This document shows, piece after piece, positions 8,688 through 16,611 of a stretch of 37,857 bases of DNA (positions within the stretch are counted from its first letter, which is position 1; every line of letters starts with the position of its first letter). The notes beneath the pieces were generated by a model. It had not been told where the DNA came from and made no database searches. It was given only the letters and a program-made list of their open reading frames with translations. The DNA comes from Gammaproteobacteria bacterium. GTDB lineage: Bacteria > Pseudomonadota > Gammaproteobacteria > SZUA-140. The stretch covers positions 1 through 37,857 of the forward strand of contig JALSIC010000105.1 in the NCBI GenBank assembly GCA_026981935.1. Direction: 5' to 3'. The translations under genes were made by a program, and so were the position numbers.

Positions 8688-10106
8688 TCAATGGCGAAAG
8701 AGGGGATTGCCCATGCCCAGGAAACGTCCGATGAAATTCTTGCGATAGCGGCTGAGGTCGATGCCGTAGCTGCCCTCCGGCAGGCACGCGGCAATGGTGA
8801 GTTTGCGCCCCTTTTTGTCCTTTTCGGTTTTCTGCAGGTCGATTTCCCGCGGACGCCGGAGCGGCTGCTTGTGGCGGTCGAGGAGCAGCAATACGCGGGG
8901 CCGCAGGCGCCGGTCGGCGTTCTGTTCGGTGATGACACCCACCTCGCCGGTGCTCAGTTCGATGAGGGAACCGGTGGGGTAGATGCCGATGGCCTGAATG
9001 AATTCGTCCACGACTTCGGCCTGGAAATCACGATCACGCAGCTCGTGGAGCTTGATCATGGCCTCGGCGGGGGAAAGGGCCAGCGCTTCGTGCCGGGGAC
9101 AGGTGAGGGCGTCATAGAAATCCACGATGCCGGCGATCCTGCCCAGGAGAGGGATCTGGTTGCCCTTCAGGCCGCGGGGATAACCGCTGCCGTTGTGGCG
9201 CTCGTGATGGTTGGCCACCACTTCGACGACTTCCGGATGGATGTCGGGGATCTCGCGCAGGATCGCCACGCCGTAATTGACATGCTTCTTCATGATTTCG
9301 AACTCCTCTTCTTTCAGCCGTCCGTGCTTTTGCAGGATGTGGTCGGGGAGGCGCGTCTTGCCCACTTCGGAGAGCAGCATGCCGAGGGCGAGATTCTCCA
9401 GGCGGTCGCGCGCCAGCTCCAGGTGGCGTCCGAAGGTGATGGCCCAGATCGTGGCCCGGATGCTGTGGCTGTAGGTGTACTGGTCCTTGTTGCGGATGCG
9501 GGCGATCCAGATGAAGGCATCGGGATTGCGGGCGATGCTCTCCACCATGCGGTCGGTGACCTTTTTTGCCTTTTTGAGGACAATGGGCCTGCCGGTGGCG
9601 GCCTTGTCCATGAGCTGGTCCACGGCCCGGGAAATGTCGTCGTGAAGTCTGCCCGCAATGGTGACCTCCTGTTTCAGGGGGCGGGTTTTTTCGTAGACTT
9701 CCTCATTGACGGCCAGCCGCACCCGGCGTGGCGAGCTTGCCGGTGCCGGCTGGTTTTCCAGCCGCTGCAGGAGTCGCCGGGAGGGGACCCGGCTCTTGGC
9801 GATGTCCACGTAGACATGCTTGCAATACAGGCCCAGTTTCCTGATATCGTCCTCGCTCTGGATGTGGAAACCCTGGATAGGGAAGGGCGTGCCCACCCAG
9901 GGCCGGTCCAGGCGGGAGACGAACATGCCCGTGAGGAGGTCCTGGACGGCTATTCTTTCCTGAGTGTATTCAACCACGGCAAACCCTGTGTGTACCCTCT
10001 CTGTGCGGCATGGCGGCATGGGGTGGATGGATGCCGCCGGTCGGCGACGCTGGGATTCGACTGCAAAGGCCCGATGCGGATATTCTCGGGCACAGTTCCG
10101 GATCAT
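8688..10106 (-). CDS. DUF3391 / HD-GYP domain protein with mutated HD motif
   Basis: The protein has an N-terminal DUF3391 domain (ERIAVQDLLTGMFVSRLDRPW onward) and a central HD-GYP domain, a family that hydrolyses c-di-GMP at a two- or three-iron centre. GSGYP and IVDFYDALT are present. The name-giving HD pair is replaced by Ser-Glu in LLSEVGK (codons at 9366-9371), and the residue before GSGYP is Asn rather than Asp. Catalysis is therefore doubtful and a binding or scaffold role is more likely. The start is uncertain: ATG at 10106 gives 472 residues, but the first 45 do not resemble the family, and ATG 10019 or GTG 9977 just before the DUF3391 domain are good alternatives. None has a strong ribosome binding site. 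Confidence 0.85.
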   Translation of the reverse strand: MIRNCAREYPHRAFAVESQRRRPAASIHPMPPCRTERVHTGFAVVEYTQERIAVQDLLTGMFVSRLDRPWVGTPFPIQGFHIQSEDDIRKLGLYCKHVYVDIAKSRVPSRRLLQRLENQPAPASSPRRVRLAVNEEVYEKTRPLKQEVTIAGRLHDDISRAVDQLMDKAATGRPIVLKKAKKVTDRMVESIARNPDAFIWIARIRNKDQYTYSHSIRATIWAITFGRHLELARDRLENLALGMLLSEVGKTRLPDHILQKHGRLKEEEFEIMKKHVNYGVAILREIPDIHPEVVEVVANHHERHNGSGYPRGLKGNQIPLLGRIAGIVDFYDALTCPRHEALALSPAEAMIKLHELRDRDFQAEVVDEFIQAIGIYPTGSLIELSTGEVGVITEQNADRRLRPRVLLLLDRHKQPLRRPREIDLQKTEKDKKGRKLTIAACLPEGSYGIDLSRYRKNFIGRFLGMGNPLFRH

Positions 10107-10200
10107 CAATCTGTATATCGGCAGGACGGTTTTTTTCTTTGTTGACCTGATTCATGTTTTTTCCCGTTTTTCATTTGCCCGGTCTTGCTGAGATGCGGGC

Positions 10201-10962
10201 ATGCTGATACCCGCCTATCCATGGGAGCTGCTGGCGCTGGTCTTTCTCATGGCAGCGCTGTATTCCTCGGTGGGGCACGGCGGTGCCTCCGGTTATCTCG
10301 CCGCCATGGCGCTGTTCGCCCTGGTGCCGCAGGAGATGAAACCGGCGGCGCTGCTCATGAACGTGTTCGTCGCCACCCTGGTATTGGGACGACTGGCGAG
10401 GGTGCGCAGGTTCCCCTGGCGGGTGTTCCTGCCCATCATGACCGCCGCCCTGCCCATGGCCTTTCTGGGGGGCATGATCCAGCTCGAGGCAAGCGGCTAC
10501 CGTTACCTCGTCGGCGCTGCCCTCCTGGTGGCGGCATGGCATTTCTTTGTGCCGGCCGGGCCGGTTGCGCCCAACGGGCCGGACGGGAGCAAGGTGCGCC
10601 GGCCGCAGACCGCCACCGCCGCTGCGGCCGGCGCGTCCCTGGGTCTGCTGGCGGGCCTGACCGGGGTGGGCGGTGGGATCTATCTCAGCCCCCTGCTGGT
10701 GCTGCTGGGGTGGTGCAGCCTGCGCGACAGCGCGGCGGTGGCCGCGGCCTTCATCCTGTGCAATTCACTGGCGGGCCTGGCGGGCCACGGCCTGGGTGGT
10801 GGCGGCTGGCCGCCGGGTGTGGCATGGCTGGTCGGCGCGGCAGTGGCCGGTGCCCTGCTCGGTTCGGAGTTGCTGGTGCGGCGGGCCGCCGTGCGGCACT
10901 TGCGTGCCTTGCTGGGCGTCGTCCTGGTCATTGCCGGCTTGAAGATGATCTGGACGGCGTGA
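10201..10962 (+). CDS. TSUP-family (TauE/SafE) membrane permease
   Basis: The 253-residue hydrophobic protein has about eight membrane segments in two related halves. Family hallmarks are the glycine-rich helix starts SSVGHGGASGY (about 22-32) and GLTGVGGGIYLSPLLV (about 155-170), the two repeats of the TSUP fold. Members export sulfite, sulfoacetate or similar anions; sulfite or another sulfur anion is plausible given the persulfide dioxygenase in the same window, but the substrate cannot be read from sequence. A polar loop (about 117-135) separates the halves. The gene is divergent from the HD-GYP gene across a gap of about 95 bp and convergent with mltD. The ribosome binding site is weak. 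Confidence 0.9.
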   Translation: MLIPAYPWELLALVFLMAALYSSVGHGGASGYLAAMALFALVPQEMKPAALLMNVFVATLVLGRLARVRRFPWRVFLPIMTAALPMAFLGGMIQLEASGYRYLVGAALLVAAWHFFVPAGPVAPNGPDGSKVRRPQTATAAAAGASLGLLAGLTGVGGGIYLSPLLVLLGWCSLRDSAAVAAAFILCNSLAGLAGHGLGGGGWPPGVAWLVGAAVAGALLGSELLVRRAAVRHLRALLGVVLVIAGLKMIWTA

Positions 10963-11010
10963 ACGTGCAGGGTCAGACGACCCGTTGTCAGCCTCCCGGG
11001 ACAGCCCTCA

Positions 11011-11060
11011 GGTCAGCCCCCTGATCACCCCCTGATCACCCCCCCTGATCAGCCCCCGGA
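11011..11060. repeat. Tandem microrepeat between TSUP and mltD genes
   Basis: Four imperfect copies of an 11-13 bp unit containing CTGATCACCCC, ending directly at the mltD stop codon (11061-11063). The copies vary in the number of C residues. It lies between two convergent genes. Confidence 0.8.
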
Positions 11061-13040
11061 TTACCCCCCGGTCTGGCGCGTGACGTCCACGTAGAGTGTC
11101 AGTTTCTGACCGGGCTGCAGGTACTTGCCCTTGGGCAGGTCGTTCCACATGCGCAGTTCGGAGACCGTGACCTTGAACTTCTGAGAGATGCGTGCCAGGG
11201 AGTCGCCCTTGCGCACGGTGTAATGGATGCGGCGGGTCAGCCCCGCGATGCCGGGCGCCGACCCCGGGCGAGGGCCGCCTTTTTTCCAGATGACCAGTTT
11301 CTGCCCGGGACGCAGGAGGTCGCGCGTGGCCATGCCGTTCCAGCGGGCAAGCTGACGCATGCCCACCCGGTACTTGCGCGCCAGGTCCCACCAGGTATCG
11401 CCCTTGCGCACGGTGTGCACGATGCGCTGATCCCCCTGGCGGCGGTTCTGGATGGCGCGGCGGCGTTGTTCCTCGCTCAGGCGGTAAGCCGACAGGTCGC
11501 GTGTCGCGACGGGGATGAGCATGCTTCGGCCGGCGCGGATCAGATGGCCCTTGATGCCGTTGACCTGCTTGAGAATACCGACCGAGGTGCCATAGCGCCG
11601 GGCGAGGTGGCCCAGGGTCTCGCCCTCCCTGATCTTGTGGCGGATCCACTTGATGCGTTTTTCGGCGGGCAGCTCGGCGAGCTTGTGGCGGAAGTCCTCC
11701 GCCACTTCCACCGGCAGCAGCAGCCGGTGGGGACCGTCGGGATCCGTGGCCCAGCGGTTGAAGCCGGGATTGTAGCGGTAGATTTCGTCCAGGCTGAGGC
11801 CGGCCAGTTCCGCCGCCAGGGCGAGGTCGAGTTGCGAGCCGATGTCCACCGCCACCAGGAAAGGCTCGTCGGGAATGGGGTCAAGGCTCAGTCCGAATTT
11901 CTCCGGTGCGGCCACGATCTCGCTCAGTGCCAGCAGCTTGGGGACATACGCCCGGGTTTCCCGGGGCAGGCGCAGGGACCAGAAGTCCGTGCCCCGGCCT
12001 CGCCGCCGGTTCTTGCGGACGGCGTTCTTGACGGTGCCCGAGCCTGAATTGTAGGCCGCCAGCGCCAGCAGCCAGTCGCCATCGAAGGTCCTGTGGAGAT
12101 ACTGGAGATAGTCCAGGGCGGCGCGGGTCGAGGCCTGGATGTCACGGCGGCCGTCATACCACCAGTTCTGTTTCAGCCCGTAGTGGCGGGCCGTGCCCGG
12201 GATGAACTGCCAGATGCCCGCGGCACGACCGTGGGAATAGGCAAAGGGTTGAAAGGCGCTCTCCACGATGGGGAGCAGGGCGATCTCCATGGGCATGTCC
12301 CGTTGCGCCAGCGCCTCGACGATGAGGTGGAGATAGGGGCGGGCCCGCTCCATCGTGCGTTTCATGTACTCGGGATGGCTGGCATACCACTTGCGCTCTG
12401 CGGCGACGCGGGGATGGCGGGGCACCTCGATGGCGAAGCCTGCGCGGATGCGGTCCCACAGATCAGCCGGGGGATTGGCCGGTTGGCTGGCAGCGGATGC
12501 TTTGACCGCTGCCTTCGCCTGCGGCGTGGCGGCGGCCCGATCGCTTGCCTGCCGTGTTCCCGGTTTCGTTTCCGGCTTCGTTTCCGGTTTCGTTTGAGCC
12601 GGGCCGGCGGGAAGCTCCCCGTGCGGAGCGGCCGGCGCAGCGAGCCCCGGCGCGGTGACCGCCAGCACTTCACTGGCGGCCTGGGCAGGCAGGGTCATGG
12701 GGTAGGGGTAGACGATGTGGAAGTGCCCCCCCCAGAGGCGGGCGACCCGTTGTCCGTGCGGCGCCGTGCCTGGAGCGCTGTCGAAGGTTTCTCCCGCGCG
12801 CTCTTCGGGGGCGGCCCTTGCGCTCTCTCTTGCGGCAACTTCCGTGTCCCCTGTATCAGAATCGAGGGTATCAGAATCGAGGGCATCAGAATTGGGGGTA
12901 TCGGTGTTCAGGGTGGCGGTTTTCAGAAGGCCCTGAGGCACGCTGCAGCCACCCAGAAATCCCGCCAGGATTGCGGCGAGGCACAGGCCGGCAAAAAAGC
13001 TTTTTTCAGGCGAATGGCTGGTCATGGGGGAGGGGAACAT
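11061..13040 (-). CDS. mltD: Membrane-bound lytic murein transglycosylase D (lipoprotein)
   Basis: The 659-residue lipoprotein cleaves peptidoglycan glycan strands, leaving 1,6-anhydromuramic ends. A type II signal peptide ends at the lipobox LGGC (Cys32). A long low-complexity linker (about 40-190) precedes the SLT domain (about 232-385). Catalytic Glu260 lies in IVESAF, followed by AGIWQFIPGTA and ALAAYNSGSG. Three LysM domains follow at about 468-511, 541-586 and 606-651. E. coli MltD is shorter (about 450 residues, two LysM), so linker and third LysM are extra. The linker is built partly from tandem DNA repeats at 12560-12595 and 12853-12912. Start at 13040; ATG 13025 is an alternative, and neither has a clear ribosome binding site. 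The mltD-gloB neighbourhood is as in E. coli. Confidence 0.95.
   Translation of the reverse strand: MFPSPMTSHSPEKSFFAGLCLAAILAGFLGGCSVPQGLLKTATLNTDTPNSDALDSDTLDSDTGDTEVAARESARAAPEERAGETFDSAPGTAPHGQRVARLWGGHFHIVYPYPMTLPAQAASEVLAVTAPGLAAPAAPHGELPAGPAQTKPETKPETKPGTRQASDRAAATPQAKAAVKASAASQPANPPADLWDRIRAGFAIEVPRHPRVAAERKWYASHPEYMKRTMERARPYLHLIVEALAQRDMPMEIALLPIVESAFQPFAYSHGRAAGIWQFIPGTARHYGLKQNWWYDGRRDIQASTRAALDYLQYLHRTFDGDWLLALAAYNSGSGTVKNAVRKNRRRGRGTDFWSLRLPRETRAYVPKLLALSEIVAAPEKFGLSLDPIPDEPFLVAVDIGSQLDLALAAELAGLSLDEIYRYNPGFNRWATDPDGPHRLLLPVEVAEDFRHKLAELPAEKRIKWIRHKIREGETLGHLARRYGTSVGILKQVNGIKGHLIRAGRSMLIPVATRDLSAYRLSEEQRRRAIQNRRQGDQRIVHTVRKGDTWWDLARKYRVGMRQLARWNGMATRDLLRPGQKLVIWKKGGPRPGSAPGIAGLTRRIHYTVRKGDSLARISQKFKVTVSELRMWNDLPKGKYLQPGQKLTLYVDVTRQTGG
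12560..12595. repeat. 12 bp tandem repeat inside mltD
   Basis: Three copies of CCGGTTTCGTTT with one substitution in the middle copy. In mltD they encode the peptide repeat KPETKPETKPGT in the linker between the lipid anchor and the catalytic domain. The unit is a multiple of three, so copy-number change would keep the frame. Confidence 0.85.
12853..12912. repeat. 15 bp tandem repeat inside mltD
   Basis: Four copies of GTATCAGAATCGAGG; the first two are identical and the last two degenerate. They encode an Asp/Ser/Thr-rich run (SDALDSDTLDSDT) just after the lipoprotein signal. The unit length keeps the reading frame. Confidence 0.85.
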
Positions 13041-13066
13041 CCATGCTTGTTGGTGATAGATCGGCC

Positions 13067-13072
13067 ATTATA
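13067..13072 (-). promoter_or_regulatory. Candidate -10 element of mltD
   Basis: On the minus strand this reads TATAAT, 26 bp before the mltD start at 13040, in a notably AT-rich gap (13070-13116). No good -35 hexamer stands 16-18 bp upstream, so the call rests on the -10 box and base composition. Confidence 0.35.
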
Positions 13073-13116
13073 GCGACATTCTTTAATAATAATCTACATT
13101 AATATATAAATATAAC

Positions 13117-13893
13117 TTATTGTTTATAAATGTCTTTCCAGTATCTTATGACGGCAAAGACCTGGTCGGGCGAGTTGAGCCTGCGACGGCAGAAACGTTC
13201 TGCGGCCGCGCGCACCGCGGGCTCGTGACAGCGCAGGAAGGGATTGGTCTGCTTTTCGAGGTCCAGCCGCGAGGGGACGGTGGCCTTGCCTTCCCGGCGC
13301 ATGGCTTCGGTTTCTTCGAGGCGTCGGGCGAGGGCGTCGTTGTCAGGTTCGACCTGGCGCGCGAAGCGCAGGTTGGCGAGTGTGTATTCGTGAGCGCAAC
13401 AGATGCGGGTGTCATCGGGGAGGGCGCGCAACTTCTCCAGCGAGCGGTACATCTGCTCGGGGGTGCCTTCGAAGAGCCGGCCACAGCCGCCGGCGAAGAG
13501 GGTGTCACCGCAGAAGACGACCCCCTGGCCCACGTAGCTGAGATGATCCCGGGTATGGCCCGGCGTGGCGAGGACCCGGAGTCCGAACTCGTCCAGCCGG
13601 TCGCCTTCGGTGAGGGTGCGTCCACCCTGGCCTGTCCAGCGATCGACCGTGCCCGGGGGACCGAAAACGGGGACGGGAAACCGGGCCCGCAGTGCTTCGA
13701 CCCCATCGACGTGATCATGGTGATGGTGGGTGATGAGAATCGCCGCGGGTTCCCATTGCTGCTCTGTCAGCCTGTCCAGTACCGGCGCCGCGGTGCCGGG
13801 ATCCACCACGATGACCCGGCGCTCATCACCTTCTCCGCAGGGAGCGAGCCAGATGTAATTGTCTTTGAAGGCCGGGACCGGAATGGGCTGCAT
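13117..13893 (-). CDS. gloB: Hydroxyacylglutathione hydrolase (glyoxalase II)
   Basis: GloB hydrolyses S-lactoylglutathione to lactate and glutathione, the second step of methylglyoxal detoxification. The 258-residue product has the metallo-beta-lactamase fold: THHHHDH (55-61), PGHTRDH with His113, the bridging Asp130 in CGDTLFAGGCGR and CAHEYT with His168. The family C-terminal helical domain ends FAVIRYWKDIYKQ. I chose the start at 13893 because family members begin with a MxPIPxFxDNYIW pattern, seen here as MQPIPVPAFKDNYIW. The open frame extends upstream to 13971, but that part would overlap the divergent methyltransferase gene and matches nothing. It lies between mltD and the yafS-rnhA-dnaQ run. 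Confidence 0.95.
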   Translation of the reverse strand: MQPIPVPAFKDNYIWLAPCGEGDERRVIVVDPGTAAPVLDRLTEQQWEPAAILITHHHHDHVDGVEALRARFPVPVFGPPGTVDRWTGQGGRTLTEGDRLDEFGLRVLATPGHTRDHLSYVGQGVVFCGDTLFAGGCGRLFEGTPEQMYRSLEKLRALPDDTRICCAHEYTLANLRFARQVEPDNDALARRLEETEAMRREGKATVPSRLDLEKQTNPFLRCHEPAVRAAAERFCRRRLNSPDQVFAVIRYWKDIYKQ

Positions 13894-13963
13894 GATGGGT
13901 TGCGAAATCCGCTGAGTGATGAAATAGGGTATCCTAATCCGCAAATCCGTAAAAGCAGAGACC

Positions 13964-14800
13964 ATGGCCAAGAAGGATTATCAAAGACTCTGTGCCGACC
14001 GGCGACTGTTGCAGCAATGGTATGCTGCGGGTCTGGGGCAGTGGCTGCTGGAGATCGAGCGCCGGCAGCTCGATGAGATTCTGCCCAATCTGTTCGGTTA
14101 TCACCTGATCCAGGTGGGGCATCCCGTGCAAGAAGATCTTCTGGGAAGCAGCCGCATCGGCCATCGGGTGGTGGTGGATACGGATGGATCGGGTGAGCCG
14201 GAGGCACCGCCTGCCGCGGATACCCCTGAGGCGCCTTGTCATGACGGGGTCGTTGCCGGCGTGGGGCTGCGCGGGCGTCCCGATGCCCTGCCATTGCAAC
14301 GGGATGCCGTGGACGTGGTGGTCCTGCCCCATACCCTGGAGTTCGAGGCCCGGCCCCACGAGGTGCTGCGGGAAGTGGAGCGGGTGCTGGTGGCGGAGGG
14401 CCACGTGGTGATACTGGGCTTCAATCCCTGGAGCCCGTGGGGACTGTGGCGCATCCTGCGTCGCCGCCGCGGCCGGCCGCCGTGGTATGGCACCTTCCGC
14501 AGCGTGTTGCGTCTCAAGGACTGGCTGGCCCTGCTGGGCTTCGATCCGGTGATGTGCCGCATGTATTTTTTCCGCCCCCCCTTGCGTCATGCCGGGATCA
14601 TGCGCCGTCTTGGTTTCCTGGAACGCTGGGGGGAACGCTGGGGGGAACGCTGGTGGCCCTTCCTGGGCGGCGCCTATGTCCTGGTGGCCAGGAAGCGGGT
14701 CATCTCGCTGACCCCCGTCAAGCCGCGCTGGCGGCCGCGCCGCCTGGTGCACGTGAACCTCGCGCGGCGTCTCACCCACCGCAGGCAGCCGGGTTCATGA
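13964..14800 (+). CDS. Class I SAM-dependent methyltransferase, YafS-like
   Basis: The 278-residue protein occupies the position of E. coli yafS, between divergent gloB and downstream rnhA. It has a methyltransferase-11-like core: a conserved N-terminal segment with [20 protein letters not shown], the motif [42 protein letters not shown] and a basic C-terminus. The glycine-rich SAM loop is weak (HLIQVGHP), as in the rest of this family. Its substrate is not known to me. A 12 bp tandem repeat (14620-14655) gives the peptide [11 protein letters not shown] near residue 225. The stop overlaps the rnhA start as ATGA, so the two are translationally coupled. Confidence 0.85.
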   Translation: MAKKDYQRLCADRRLLQQWYAAGLGQWLLEIERRQLDEILPNLFGYHLIQVGHPVQEDLLGSSRIGHRVVVDTDGSGEPEAPPAADTPEAPCHDGVVAGVGLRGRPDALPLQRDAVDVVVLPHTLEFEARPHEVLREVERVLVAEGHVVILGFNPWSPWGLWRILRRRRGRPPWYGTFRSVLRLKDWLALLGFDPVMCRMYFFRPPLRHAGIMRRLGFLERWGERWGERWWPFLGGAYVLVARKRVISLTPVKPRWRPRRLVHVNLARRLTHRRQPGS

Positions 14801-15339
14801 CCCCGCGTGCCGGAAGGGGCGCCAGAGATGTTCCCAGGGATGTTCCCAGGGATATTCCCAGCCCCGCTGAAAAGAAGGCTGGAAAAAAGATCGTGGAGAT
14901 CTATACCGATGGCGCCTGCCGCGGCAATCCCGGTCCCGGGGGCTGGGGCGCCTTGTTGCGCTATGGCGGACACGAGAAGGAACTCTATGGCGCCGAGGCG
15001 CAGACCACCAACAATCGCATGGAACTCATGGCCGCCATCCAGGCCCTGGAATCCCTGAAGCGTCCCTGCCGGGTACGCCTGACCACGGATTCCGAGTATG
15101 TGAAGAAGGGGATCATGGACTGGCTGGCCAACTGGAAGCGCCGCGGCTGGAAGACGGCAGCGAGGAAGCCGGTCAAGAATGCCGAGCTGTGGCGGCGCCT
15201 GGACGAGGCGGCCTCGCGTCATGATGTGGAGTGGCACTGGGTCCGCGGACACTCGGGACACCCCGGGAACGAGCGGGCAGATGCGCTCGCCAACCGGGCC
15301 ATCGATGAACTGCTGGCCGGCAAGACGGGAGAAGGATAG
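14797..15339 (+). CDS. rnhA: Ribonuclease HI with N-terminal extension
   Basis: RNase HI degrades the RNA strand of RNA-DNA hybrids. All four acidic residues are visible: Asp38 ([16 protein letters not shown]), Glu76 (NNRMEL), Asp98 (TTDSEYV) and Asp162 (GNERADALA), with His151 in [10 protein letters not shown]. The protein is 180 residues, about 25 longer than E. coli RNase HI. The extra residues precede VEIYTDGAC and come from a 12 bp tandem repeat (14827-14862; GATGTTCCCAGG and variants) giving [15 protein letters not shown] 14797 overlaps the stop of the upstream gene and I see no later ATG before the catalytic core, so the extension is probably translated. dnaQ follows after 53 bp. Confidence 0.95.
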   Translation: MTPRAGRGARDVPRDVPRDIPSPAEKKAGKKIVEIYTDGACRGNPGPGGWGALLRYGGHEKELYGAEAQTTNNRMELMAAIQALESLKRPCRVRLTTDSEYVKKGIMDWLANWKRRGWKTAARKPVKNAELWRRLDEAASRHDVEWHWVRGHSGHPGNERADALANRAIDELLAGKTGEG

Positions 15340-15392
15340 CGGACGCCCGTGAGGCGCTATACCTTTTTCCGGGGATCTTGTATCTTTTCTCC

Positions 15393-16106
15393 ATGCGCCA
15401 GATCGTCCTTGATACCGAAACCACCGGCCTGGAACCCGAGCAGGGGCACCGCATCATCGAAATCGGTTGTGTGGAGATCCTCAACCGCCGGGTGACCGGC
15501 CGGCACTATCACCAGTATCTCCAGCCGGACCGCGAGATCGACGAGGCCGCCAGGGAAGTCCACGGCATCACCGATGAATTCCTGGCCGACAAGCCCCGTT
15601 TCGAGGACATCGTCGCCGAGTTTCTCGCTTTCGTCCAGGGTGCGGAGCTGATCATCCACAATGCCCCTTTCGACGTGGGCTTCATCAACAGCGAGCTGCG
15701 CCGTGCCGGCGCCCGGTGGGGGCGTATCGAGGATCACTGTGCGGTGACGGACACCCTGGCCCTGGCGCGTTCACTGCATCCGGGGCAGAAAAACAGTCTG
15801 GACGCCCTGTGCAAGCGATACGAGATCGACAATTCCCAGCGGACCCTGCACGGCGCCCTCCTGGACGCGGAGATCCTCGCCGACCTCTATCTGGCCATGA
15901 CCGGCGGTCAGGGCAGCCTTCTGTTTGGTGGCGAGCAGGCGGGGGACGGGCAGGCCGCCCGGTCCATCCGGCGGCTTTCACCGGACCGGCCGCCCTTGCG
16001 CGTGATCATGGCGGACGATACCGAACTTCGCTGCCACGAGGCGCGACTGGCCGCCATTGCCCGGGCCAGCGGCGGGGCCTGTCTGTGGCGCCGGGAGGCG
16101 GGTTGA
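15393..16106 (+). CDS. dnaQ: DNA polymerase III epsilon subunit (proofreading exonuclease)
   Basis: DnaQ is the 3'-5' proofreading exonuclease of the replicative polymerase. The DEDDh motifs are complete: LDTETTG (Asp7, Glu9), HNAPFDVGF (Asp94) and HGALLDAEI (His153, Asp158). After the exonuclease domain QGSLLF (173-178) matches the beta-clamp binding motif, and the remaining tail should contact the alpha subunit. The 237-residue length is normal. I start at ATG 15393 (MRQIVLDTETTG); an upstream TTG in frame at 15378 is unlikely. The gene follows rnhA on the same strand, whereas in E. coli rnhA and dnaQ are divergent. Confidence 0.95.
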   Translation: MRQIVLDTETTGLEPEQGHRIIEIGCVEILNRRVTGRHYHQYLQPDREIDEAAREVHGITDEFLADKPRFEDIVAEFLAFVQGAELIIHNAPFDVGFINSELRRAGARWGRIEDHCAVTDTLALARSLHPGQKNSLDALCKRYEIDNSQRTLHGALLDAEILADLYLAMTGGQGSLLFGGEQAGDGQAARSIRRLSPDRPPLRVIMADDTELRCHEARLAAIARASGGACLWRREAG

Positions 16107-16134
16107 GAGCATTCATGGAAGAAACGAACGGGCC

Positions 16135-16611
16135 ATGATCGGCACCATCCGGGAATTTTTCCAGCAGCGCATCCGTGCCGAGGTGGAATCGGACGAGCGG
16201 GTCGATCACGGTCTGCGGCTGGCGACCGCCGCGCTGCTCATCGAAATGAGCCGTGCCGATTTCCATGTCAGCGAGGCGGAAGAGGCGGCCCTGTCCGACA
16301 TGCTGCAGCGGCATTTCGCCCTGACCGAGGCGGAGACGCGCGAACTCCTGACACTGGCCGCCGAGGAGGTGAAGGCATCGGCCTCCCTCTATCAATTCAC
16401 GGACCTCATCGACCGGCATTTCTCGCTGGAACAGAAGAGACAGGTCCTGGAACTGCTGTGGCGGCTGGCCTTTGCCGACGGCCACAAGGACAAGTACGAG
16501 GAGTATCTGGTGCGCAAGGTGGCCGACCTCATTCATCTCTCTCACCGGGATTTCATCCAGACCCGCCTCAAGGTGGAGGCGGAGGAAGATCCGGGCCGGT
16601 GTGCTACATGA
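16135..16611 (+). CDS. TerB-family protein (COG4103-like)
   Basis: The 158-residue all-helical acidic protein resembles the TerB/COG4103 family. Helices carry the metal-binding type acidic clusters MSRADFHVSEAEE and FADGHKDKYEEYLV, spaced as two related halves. The family is named for tellurite resistance, but stand-alone members have no settled function, and no other ter gene is present. I chose ATG 16135 (MIGTIREFFQQRI) because family members start there; the upstream extension would overlap dnaQ. It follows dnaQ by 28 bp and is probably cotranscribed. Its 3' end overlaps the convergent nhaD gene by 8 bp. Confidence 0.85.
   Translation: MIGTIREFFQQRIRAEVESDERVDHGLRLATAALLIEMSRADFHVSEAEEAALSDMLQRHFALTEAETRELLTLAAEEVKASASLYQFTDLIDRHFSLEQKRQVLELLWRLAFADGHKDKYEEYLVRKVADLIHLSHRDFIQTRLKVEAEEDPGRCAT

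Noticed and set aside
8691-10145. Open frame of 484 codons on the plus strand
   Set aside because: Antisense to the HD-GYP gene, which has clear domain matches.
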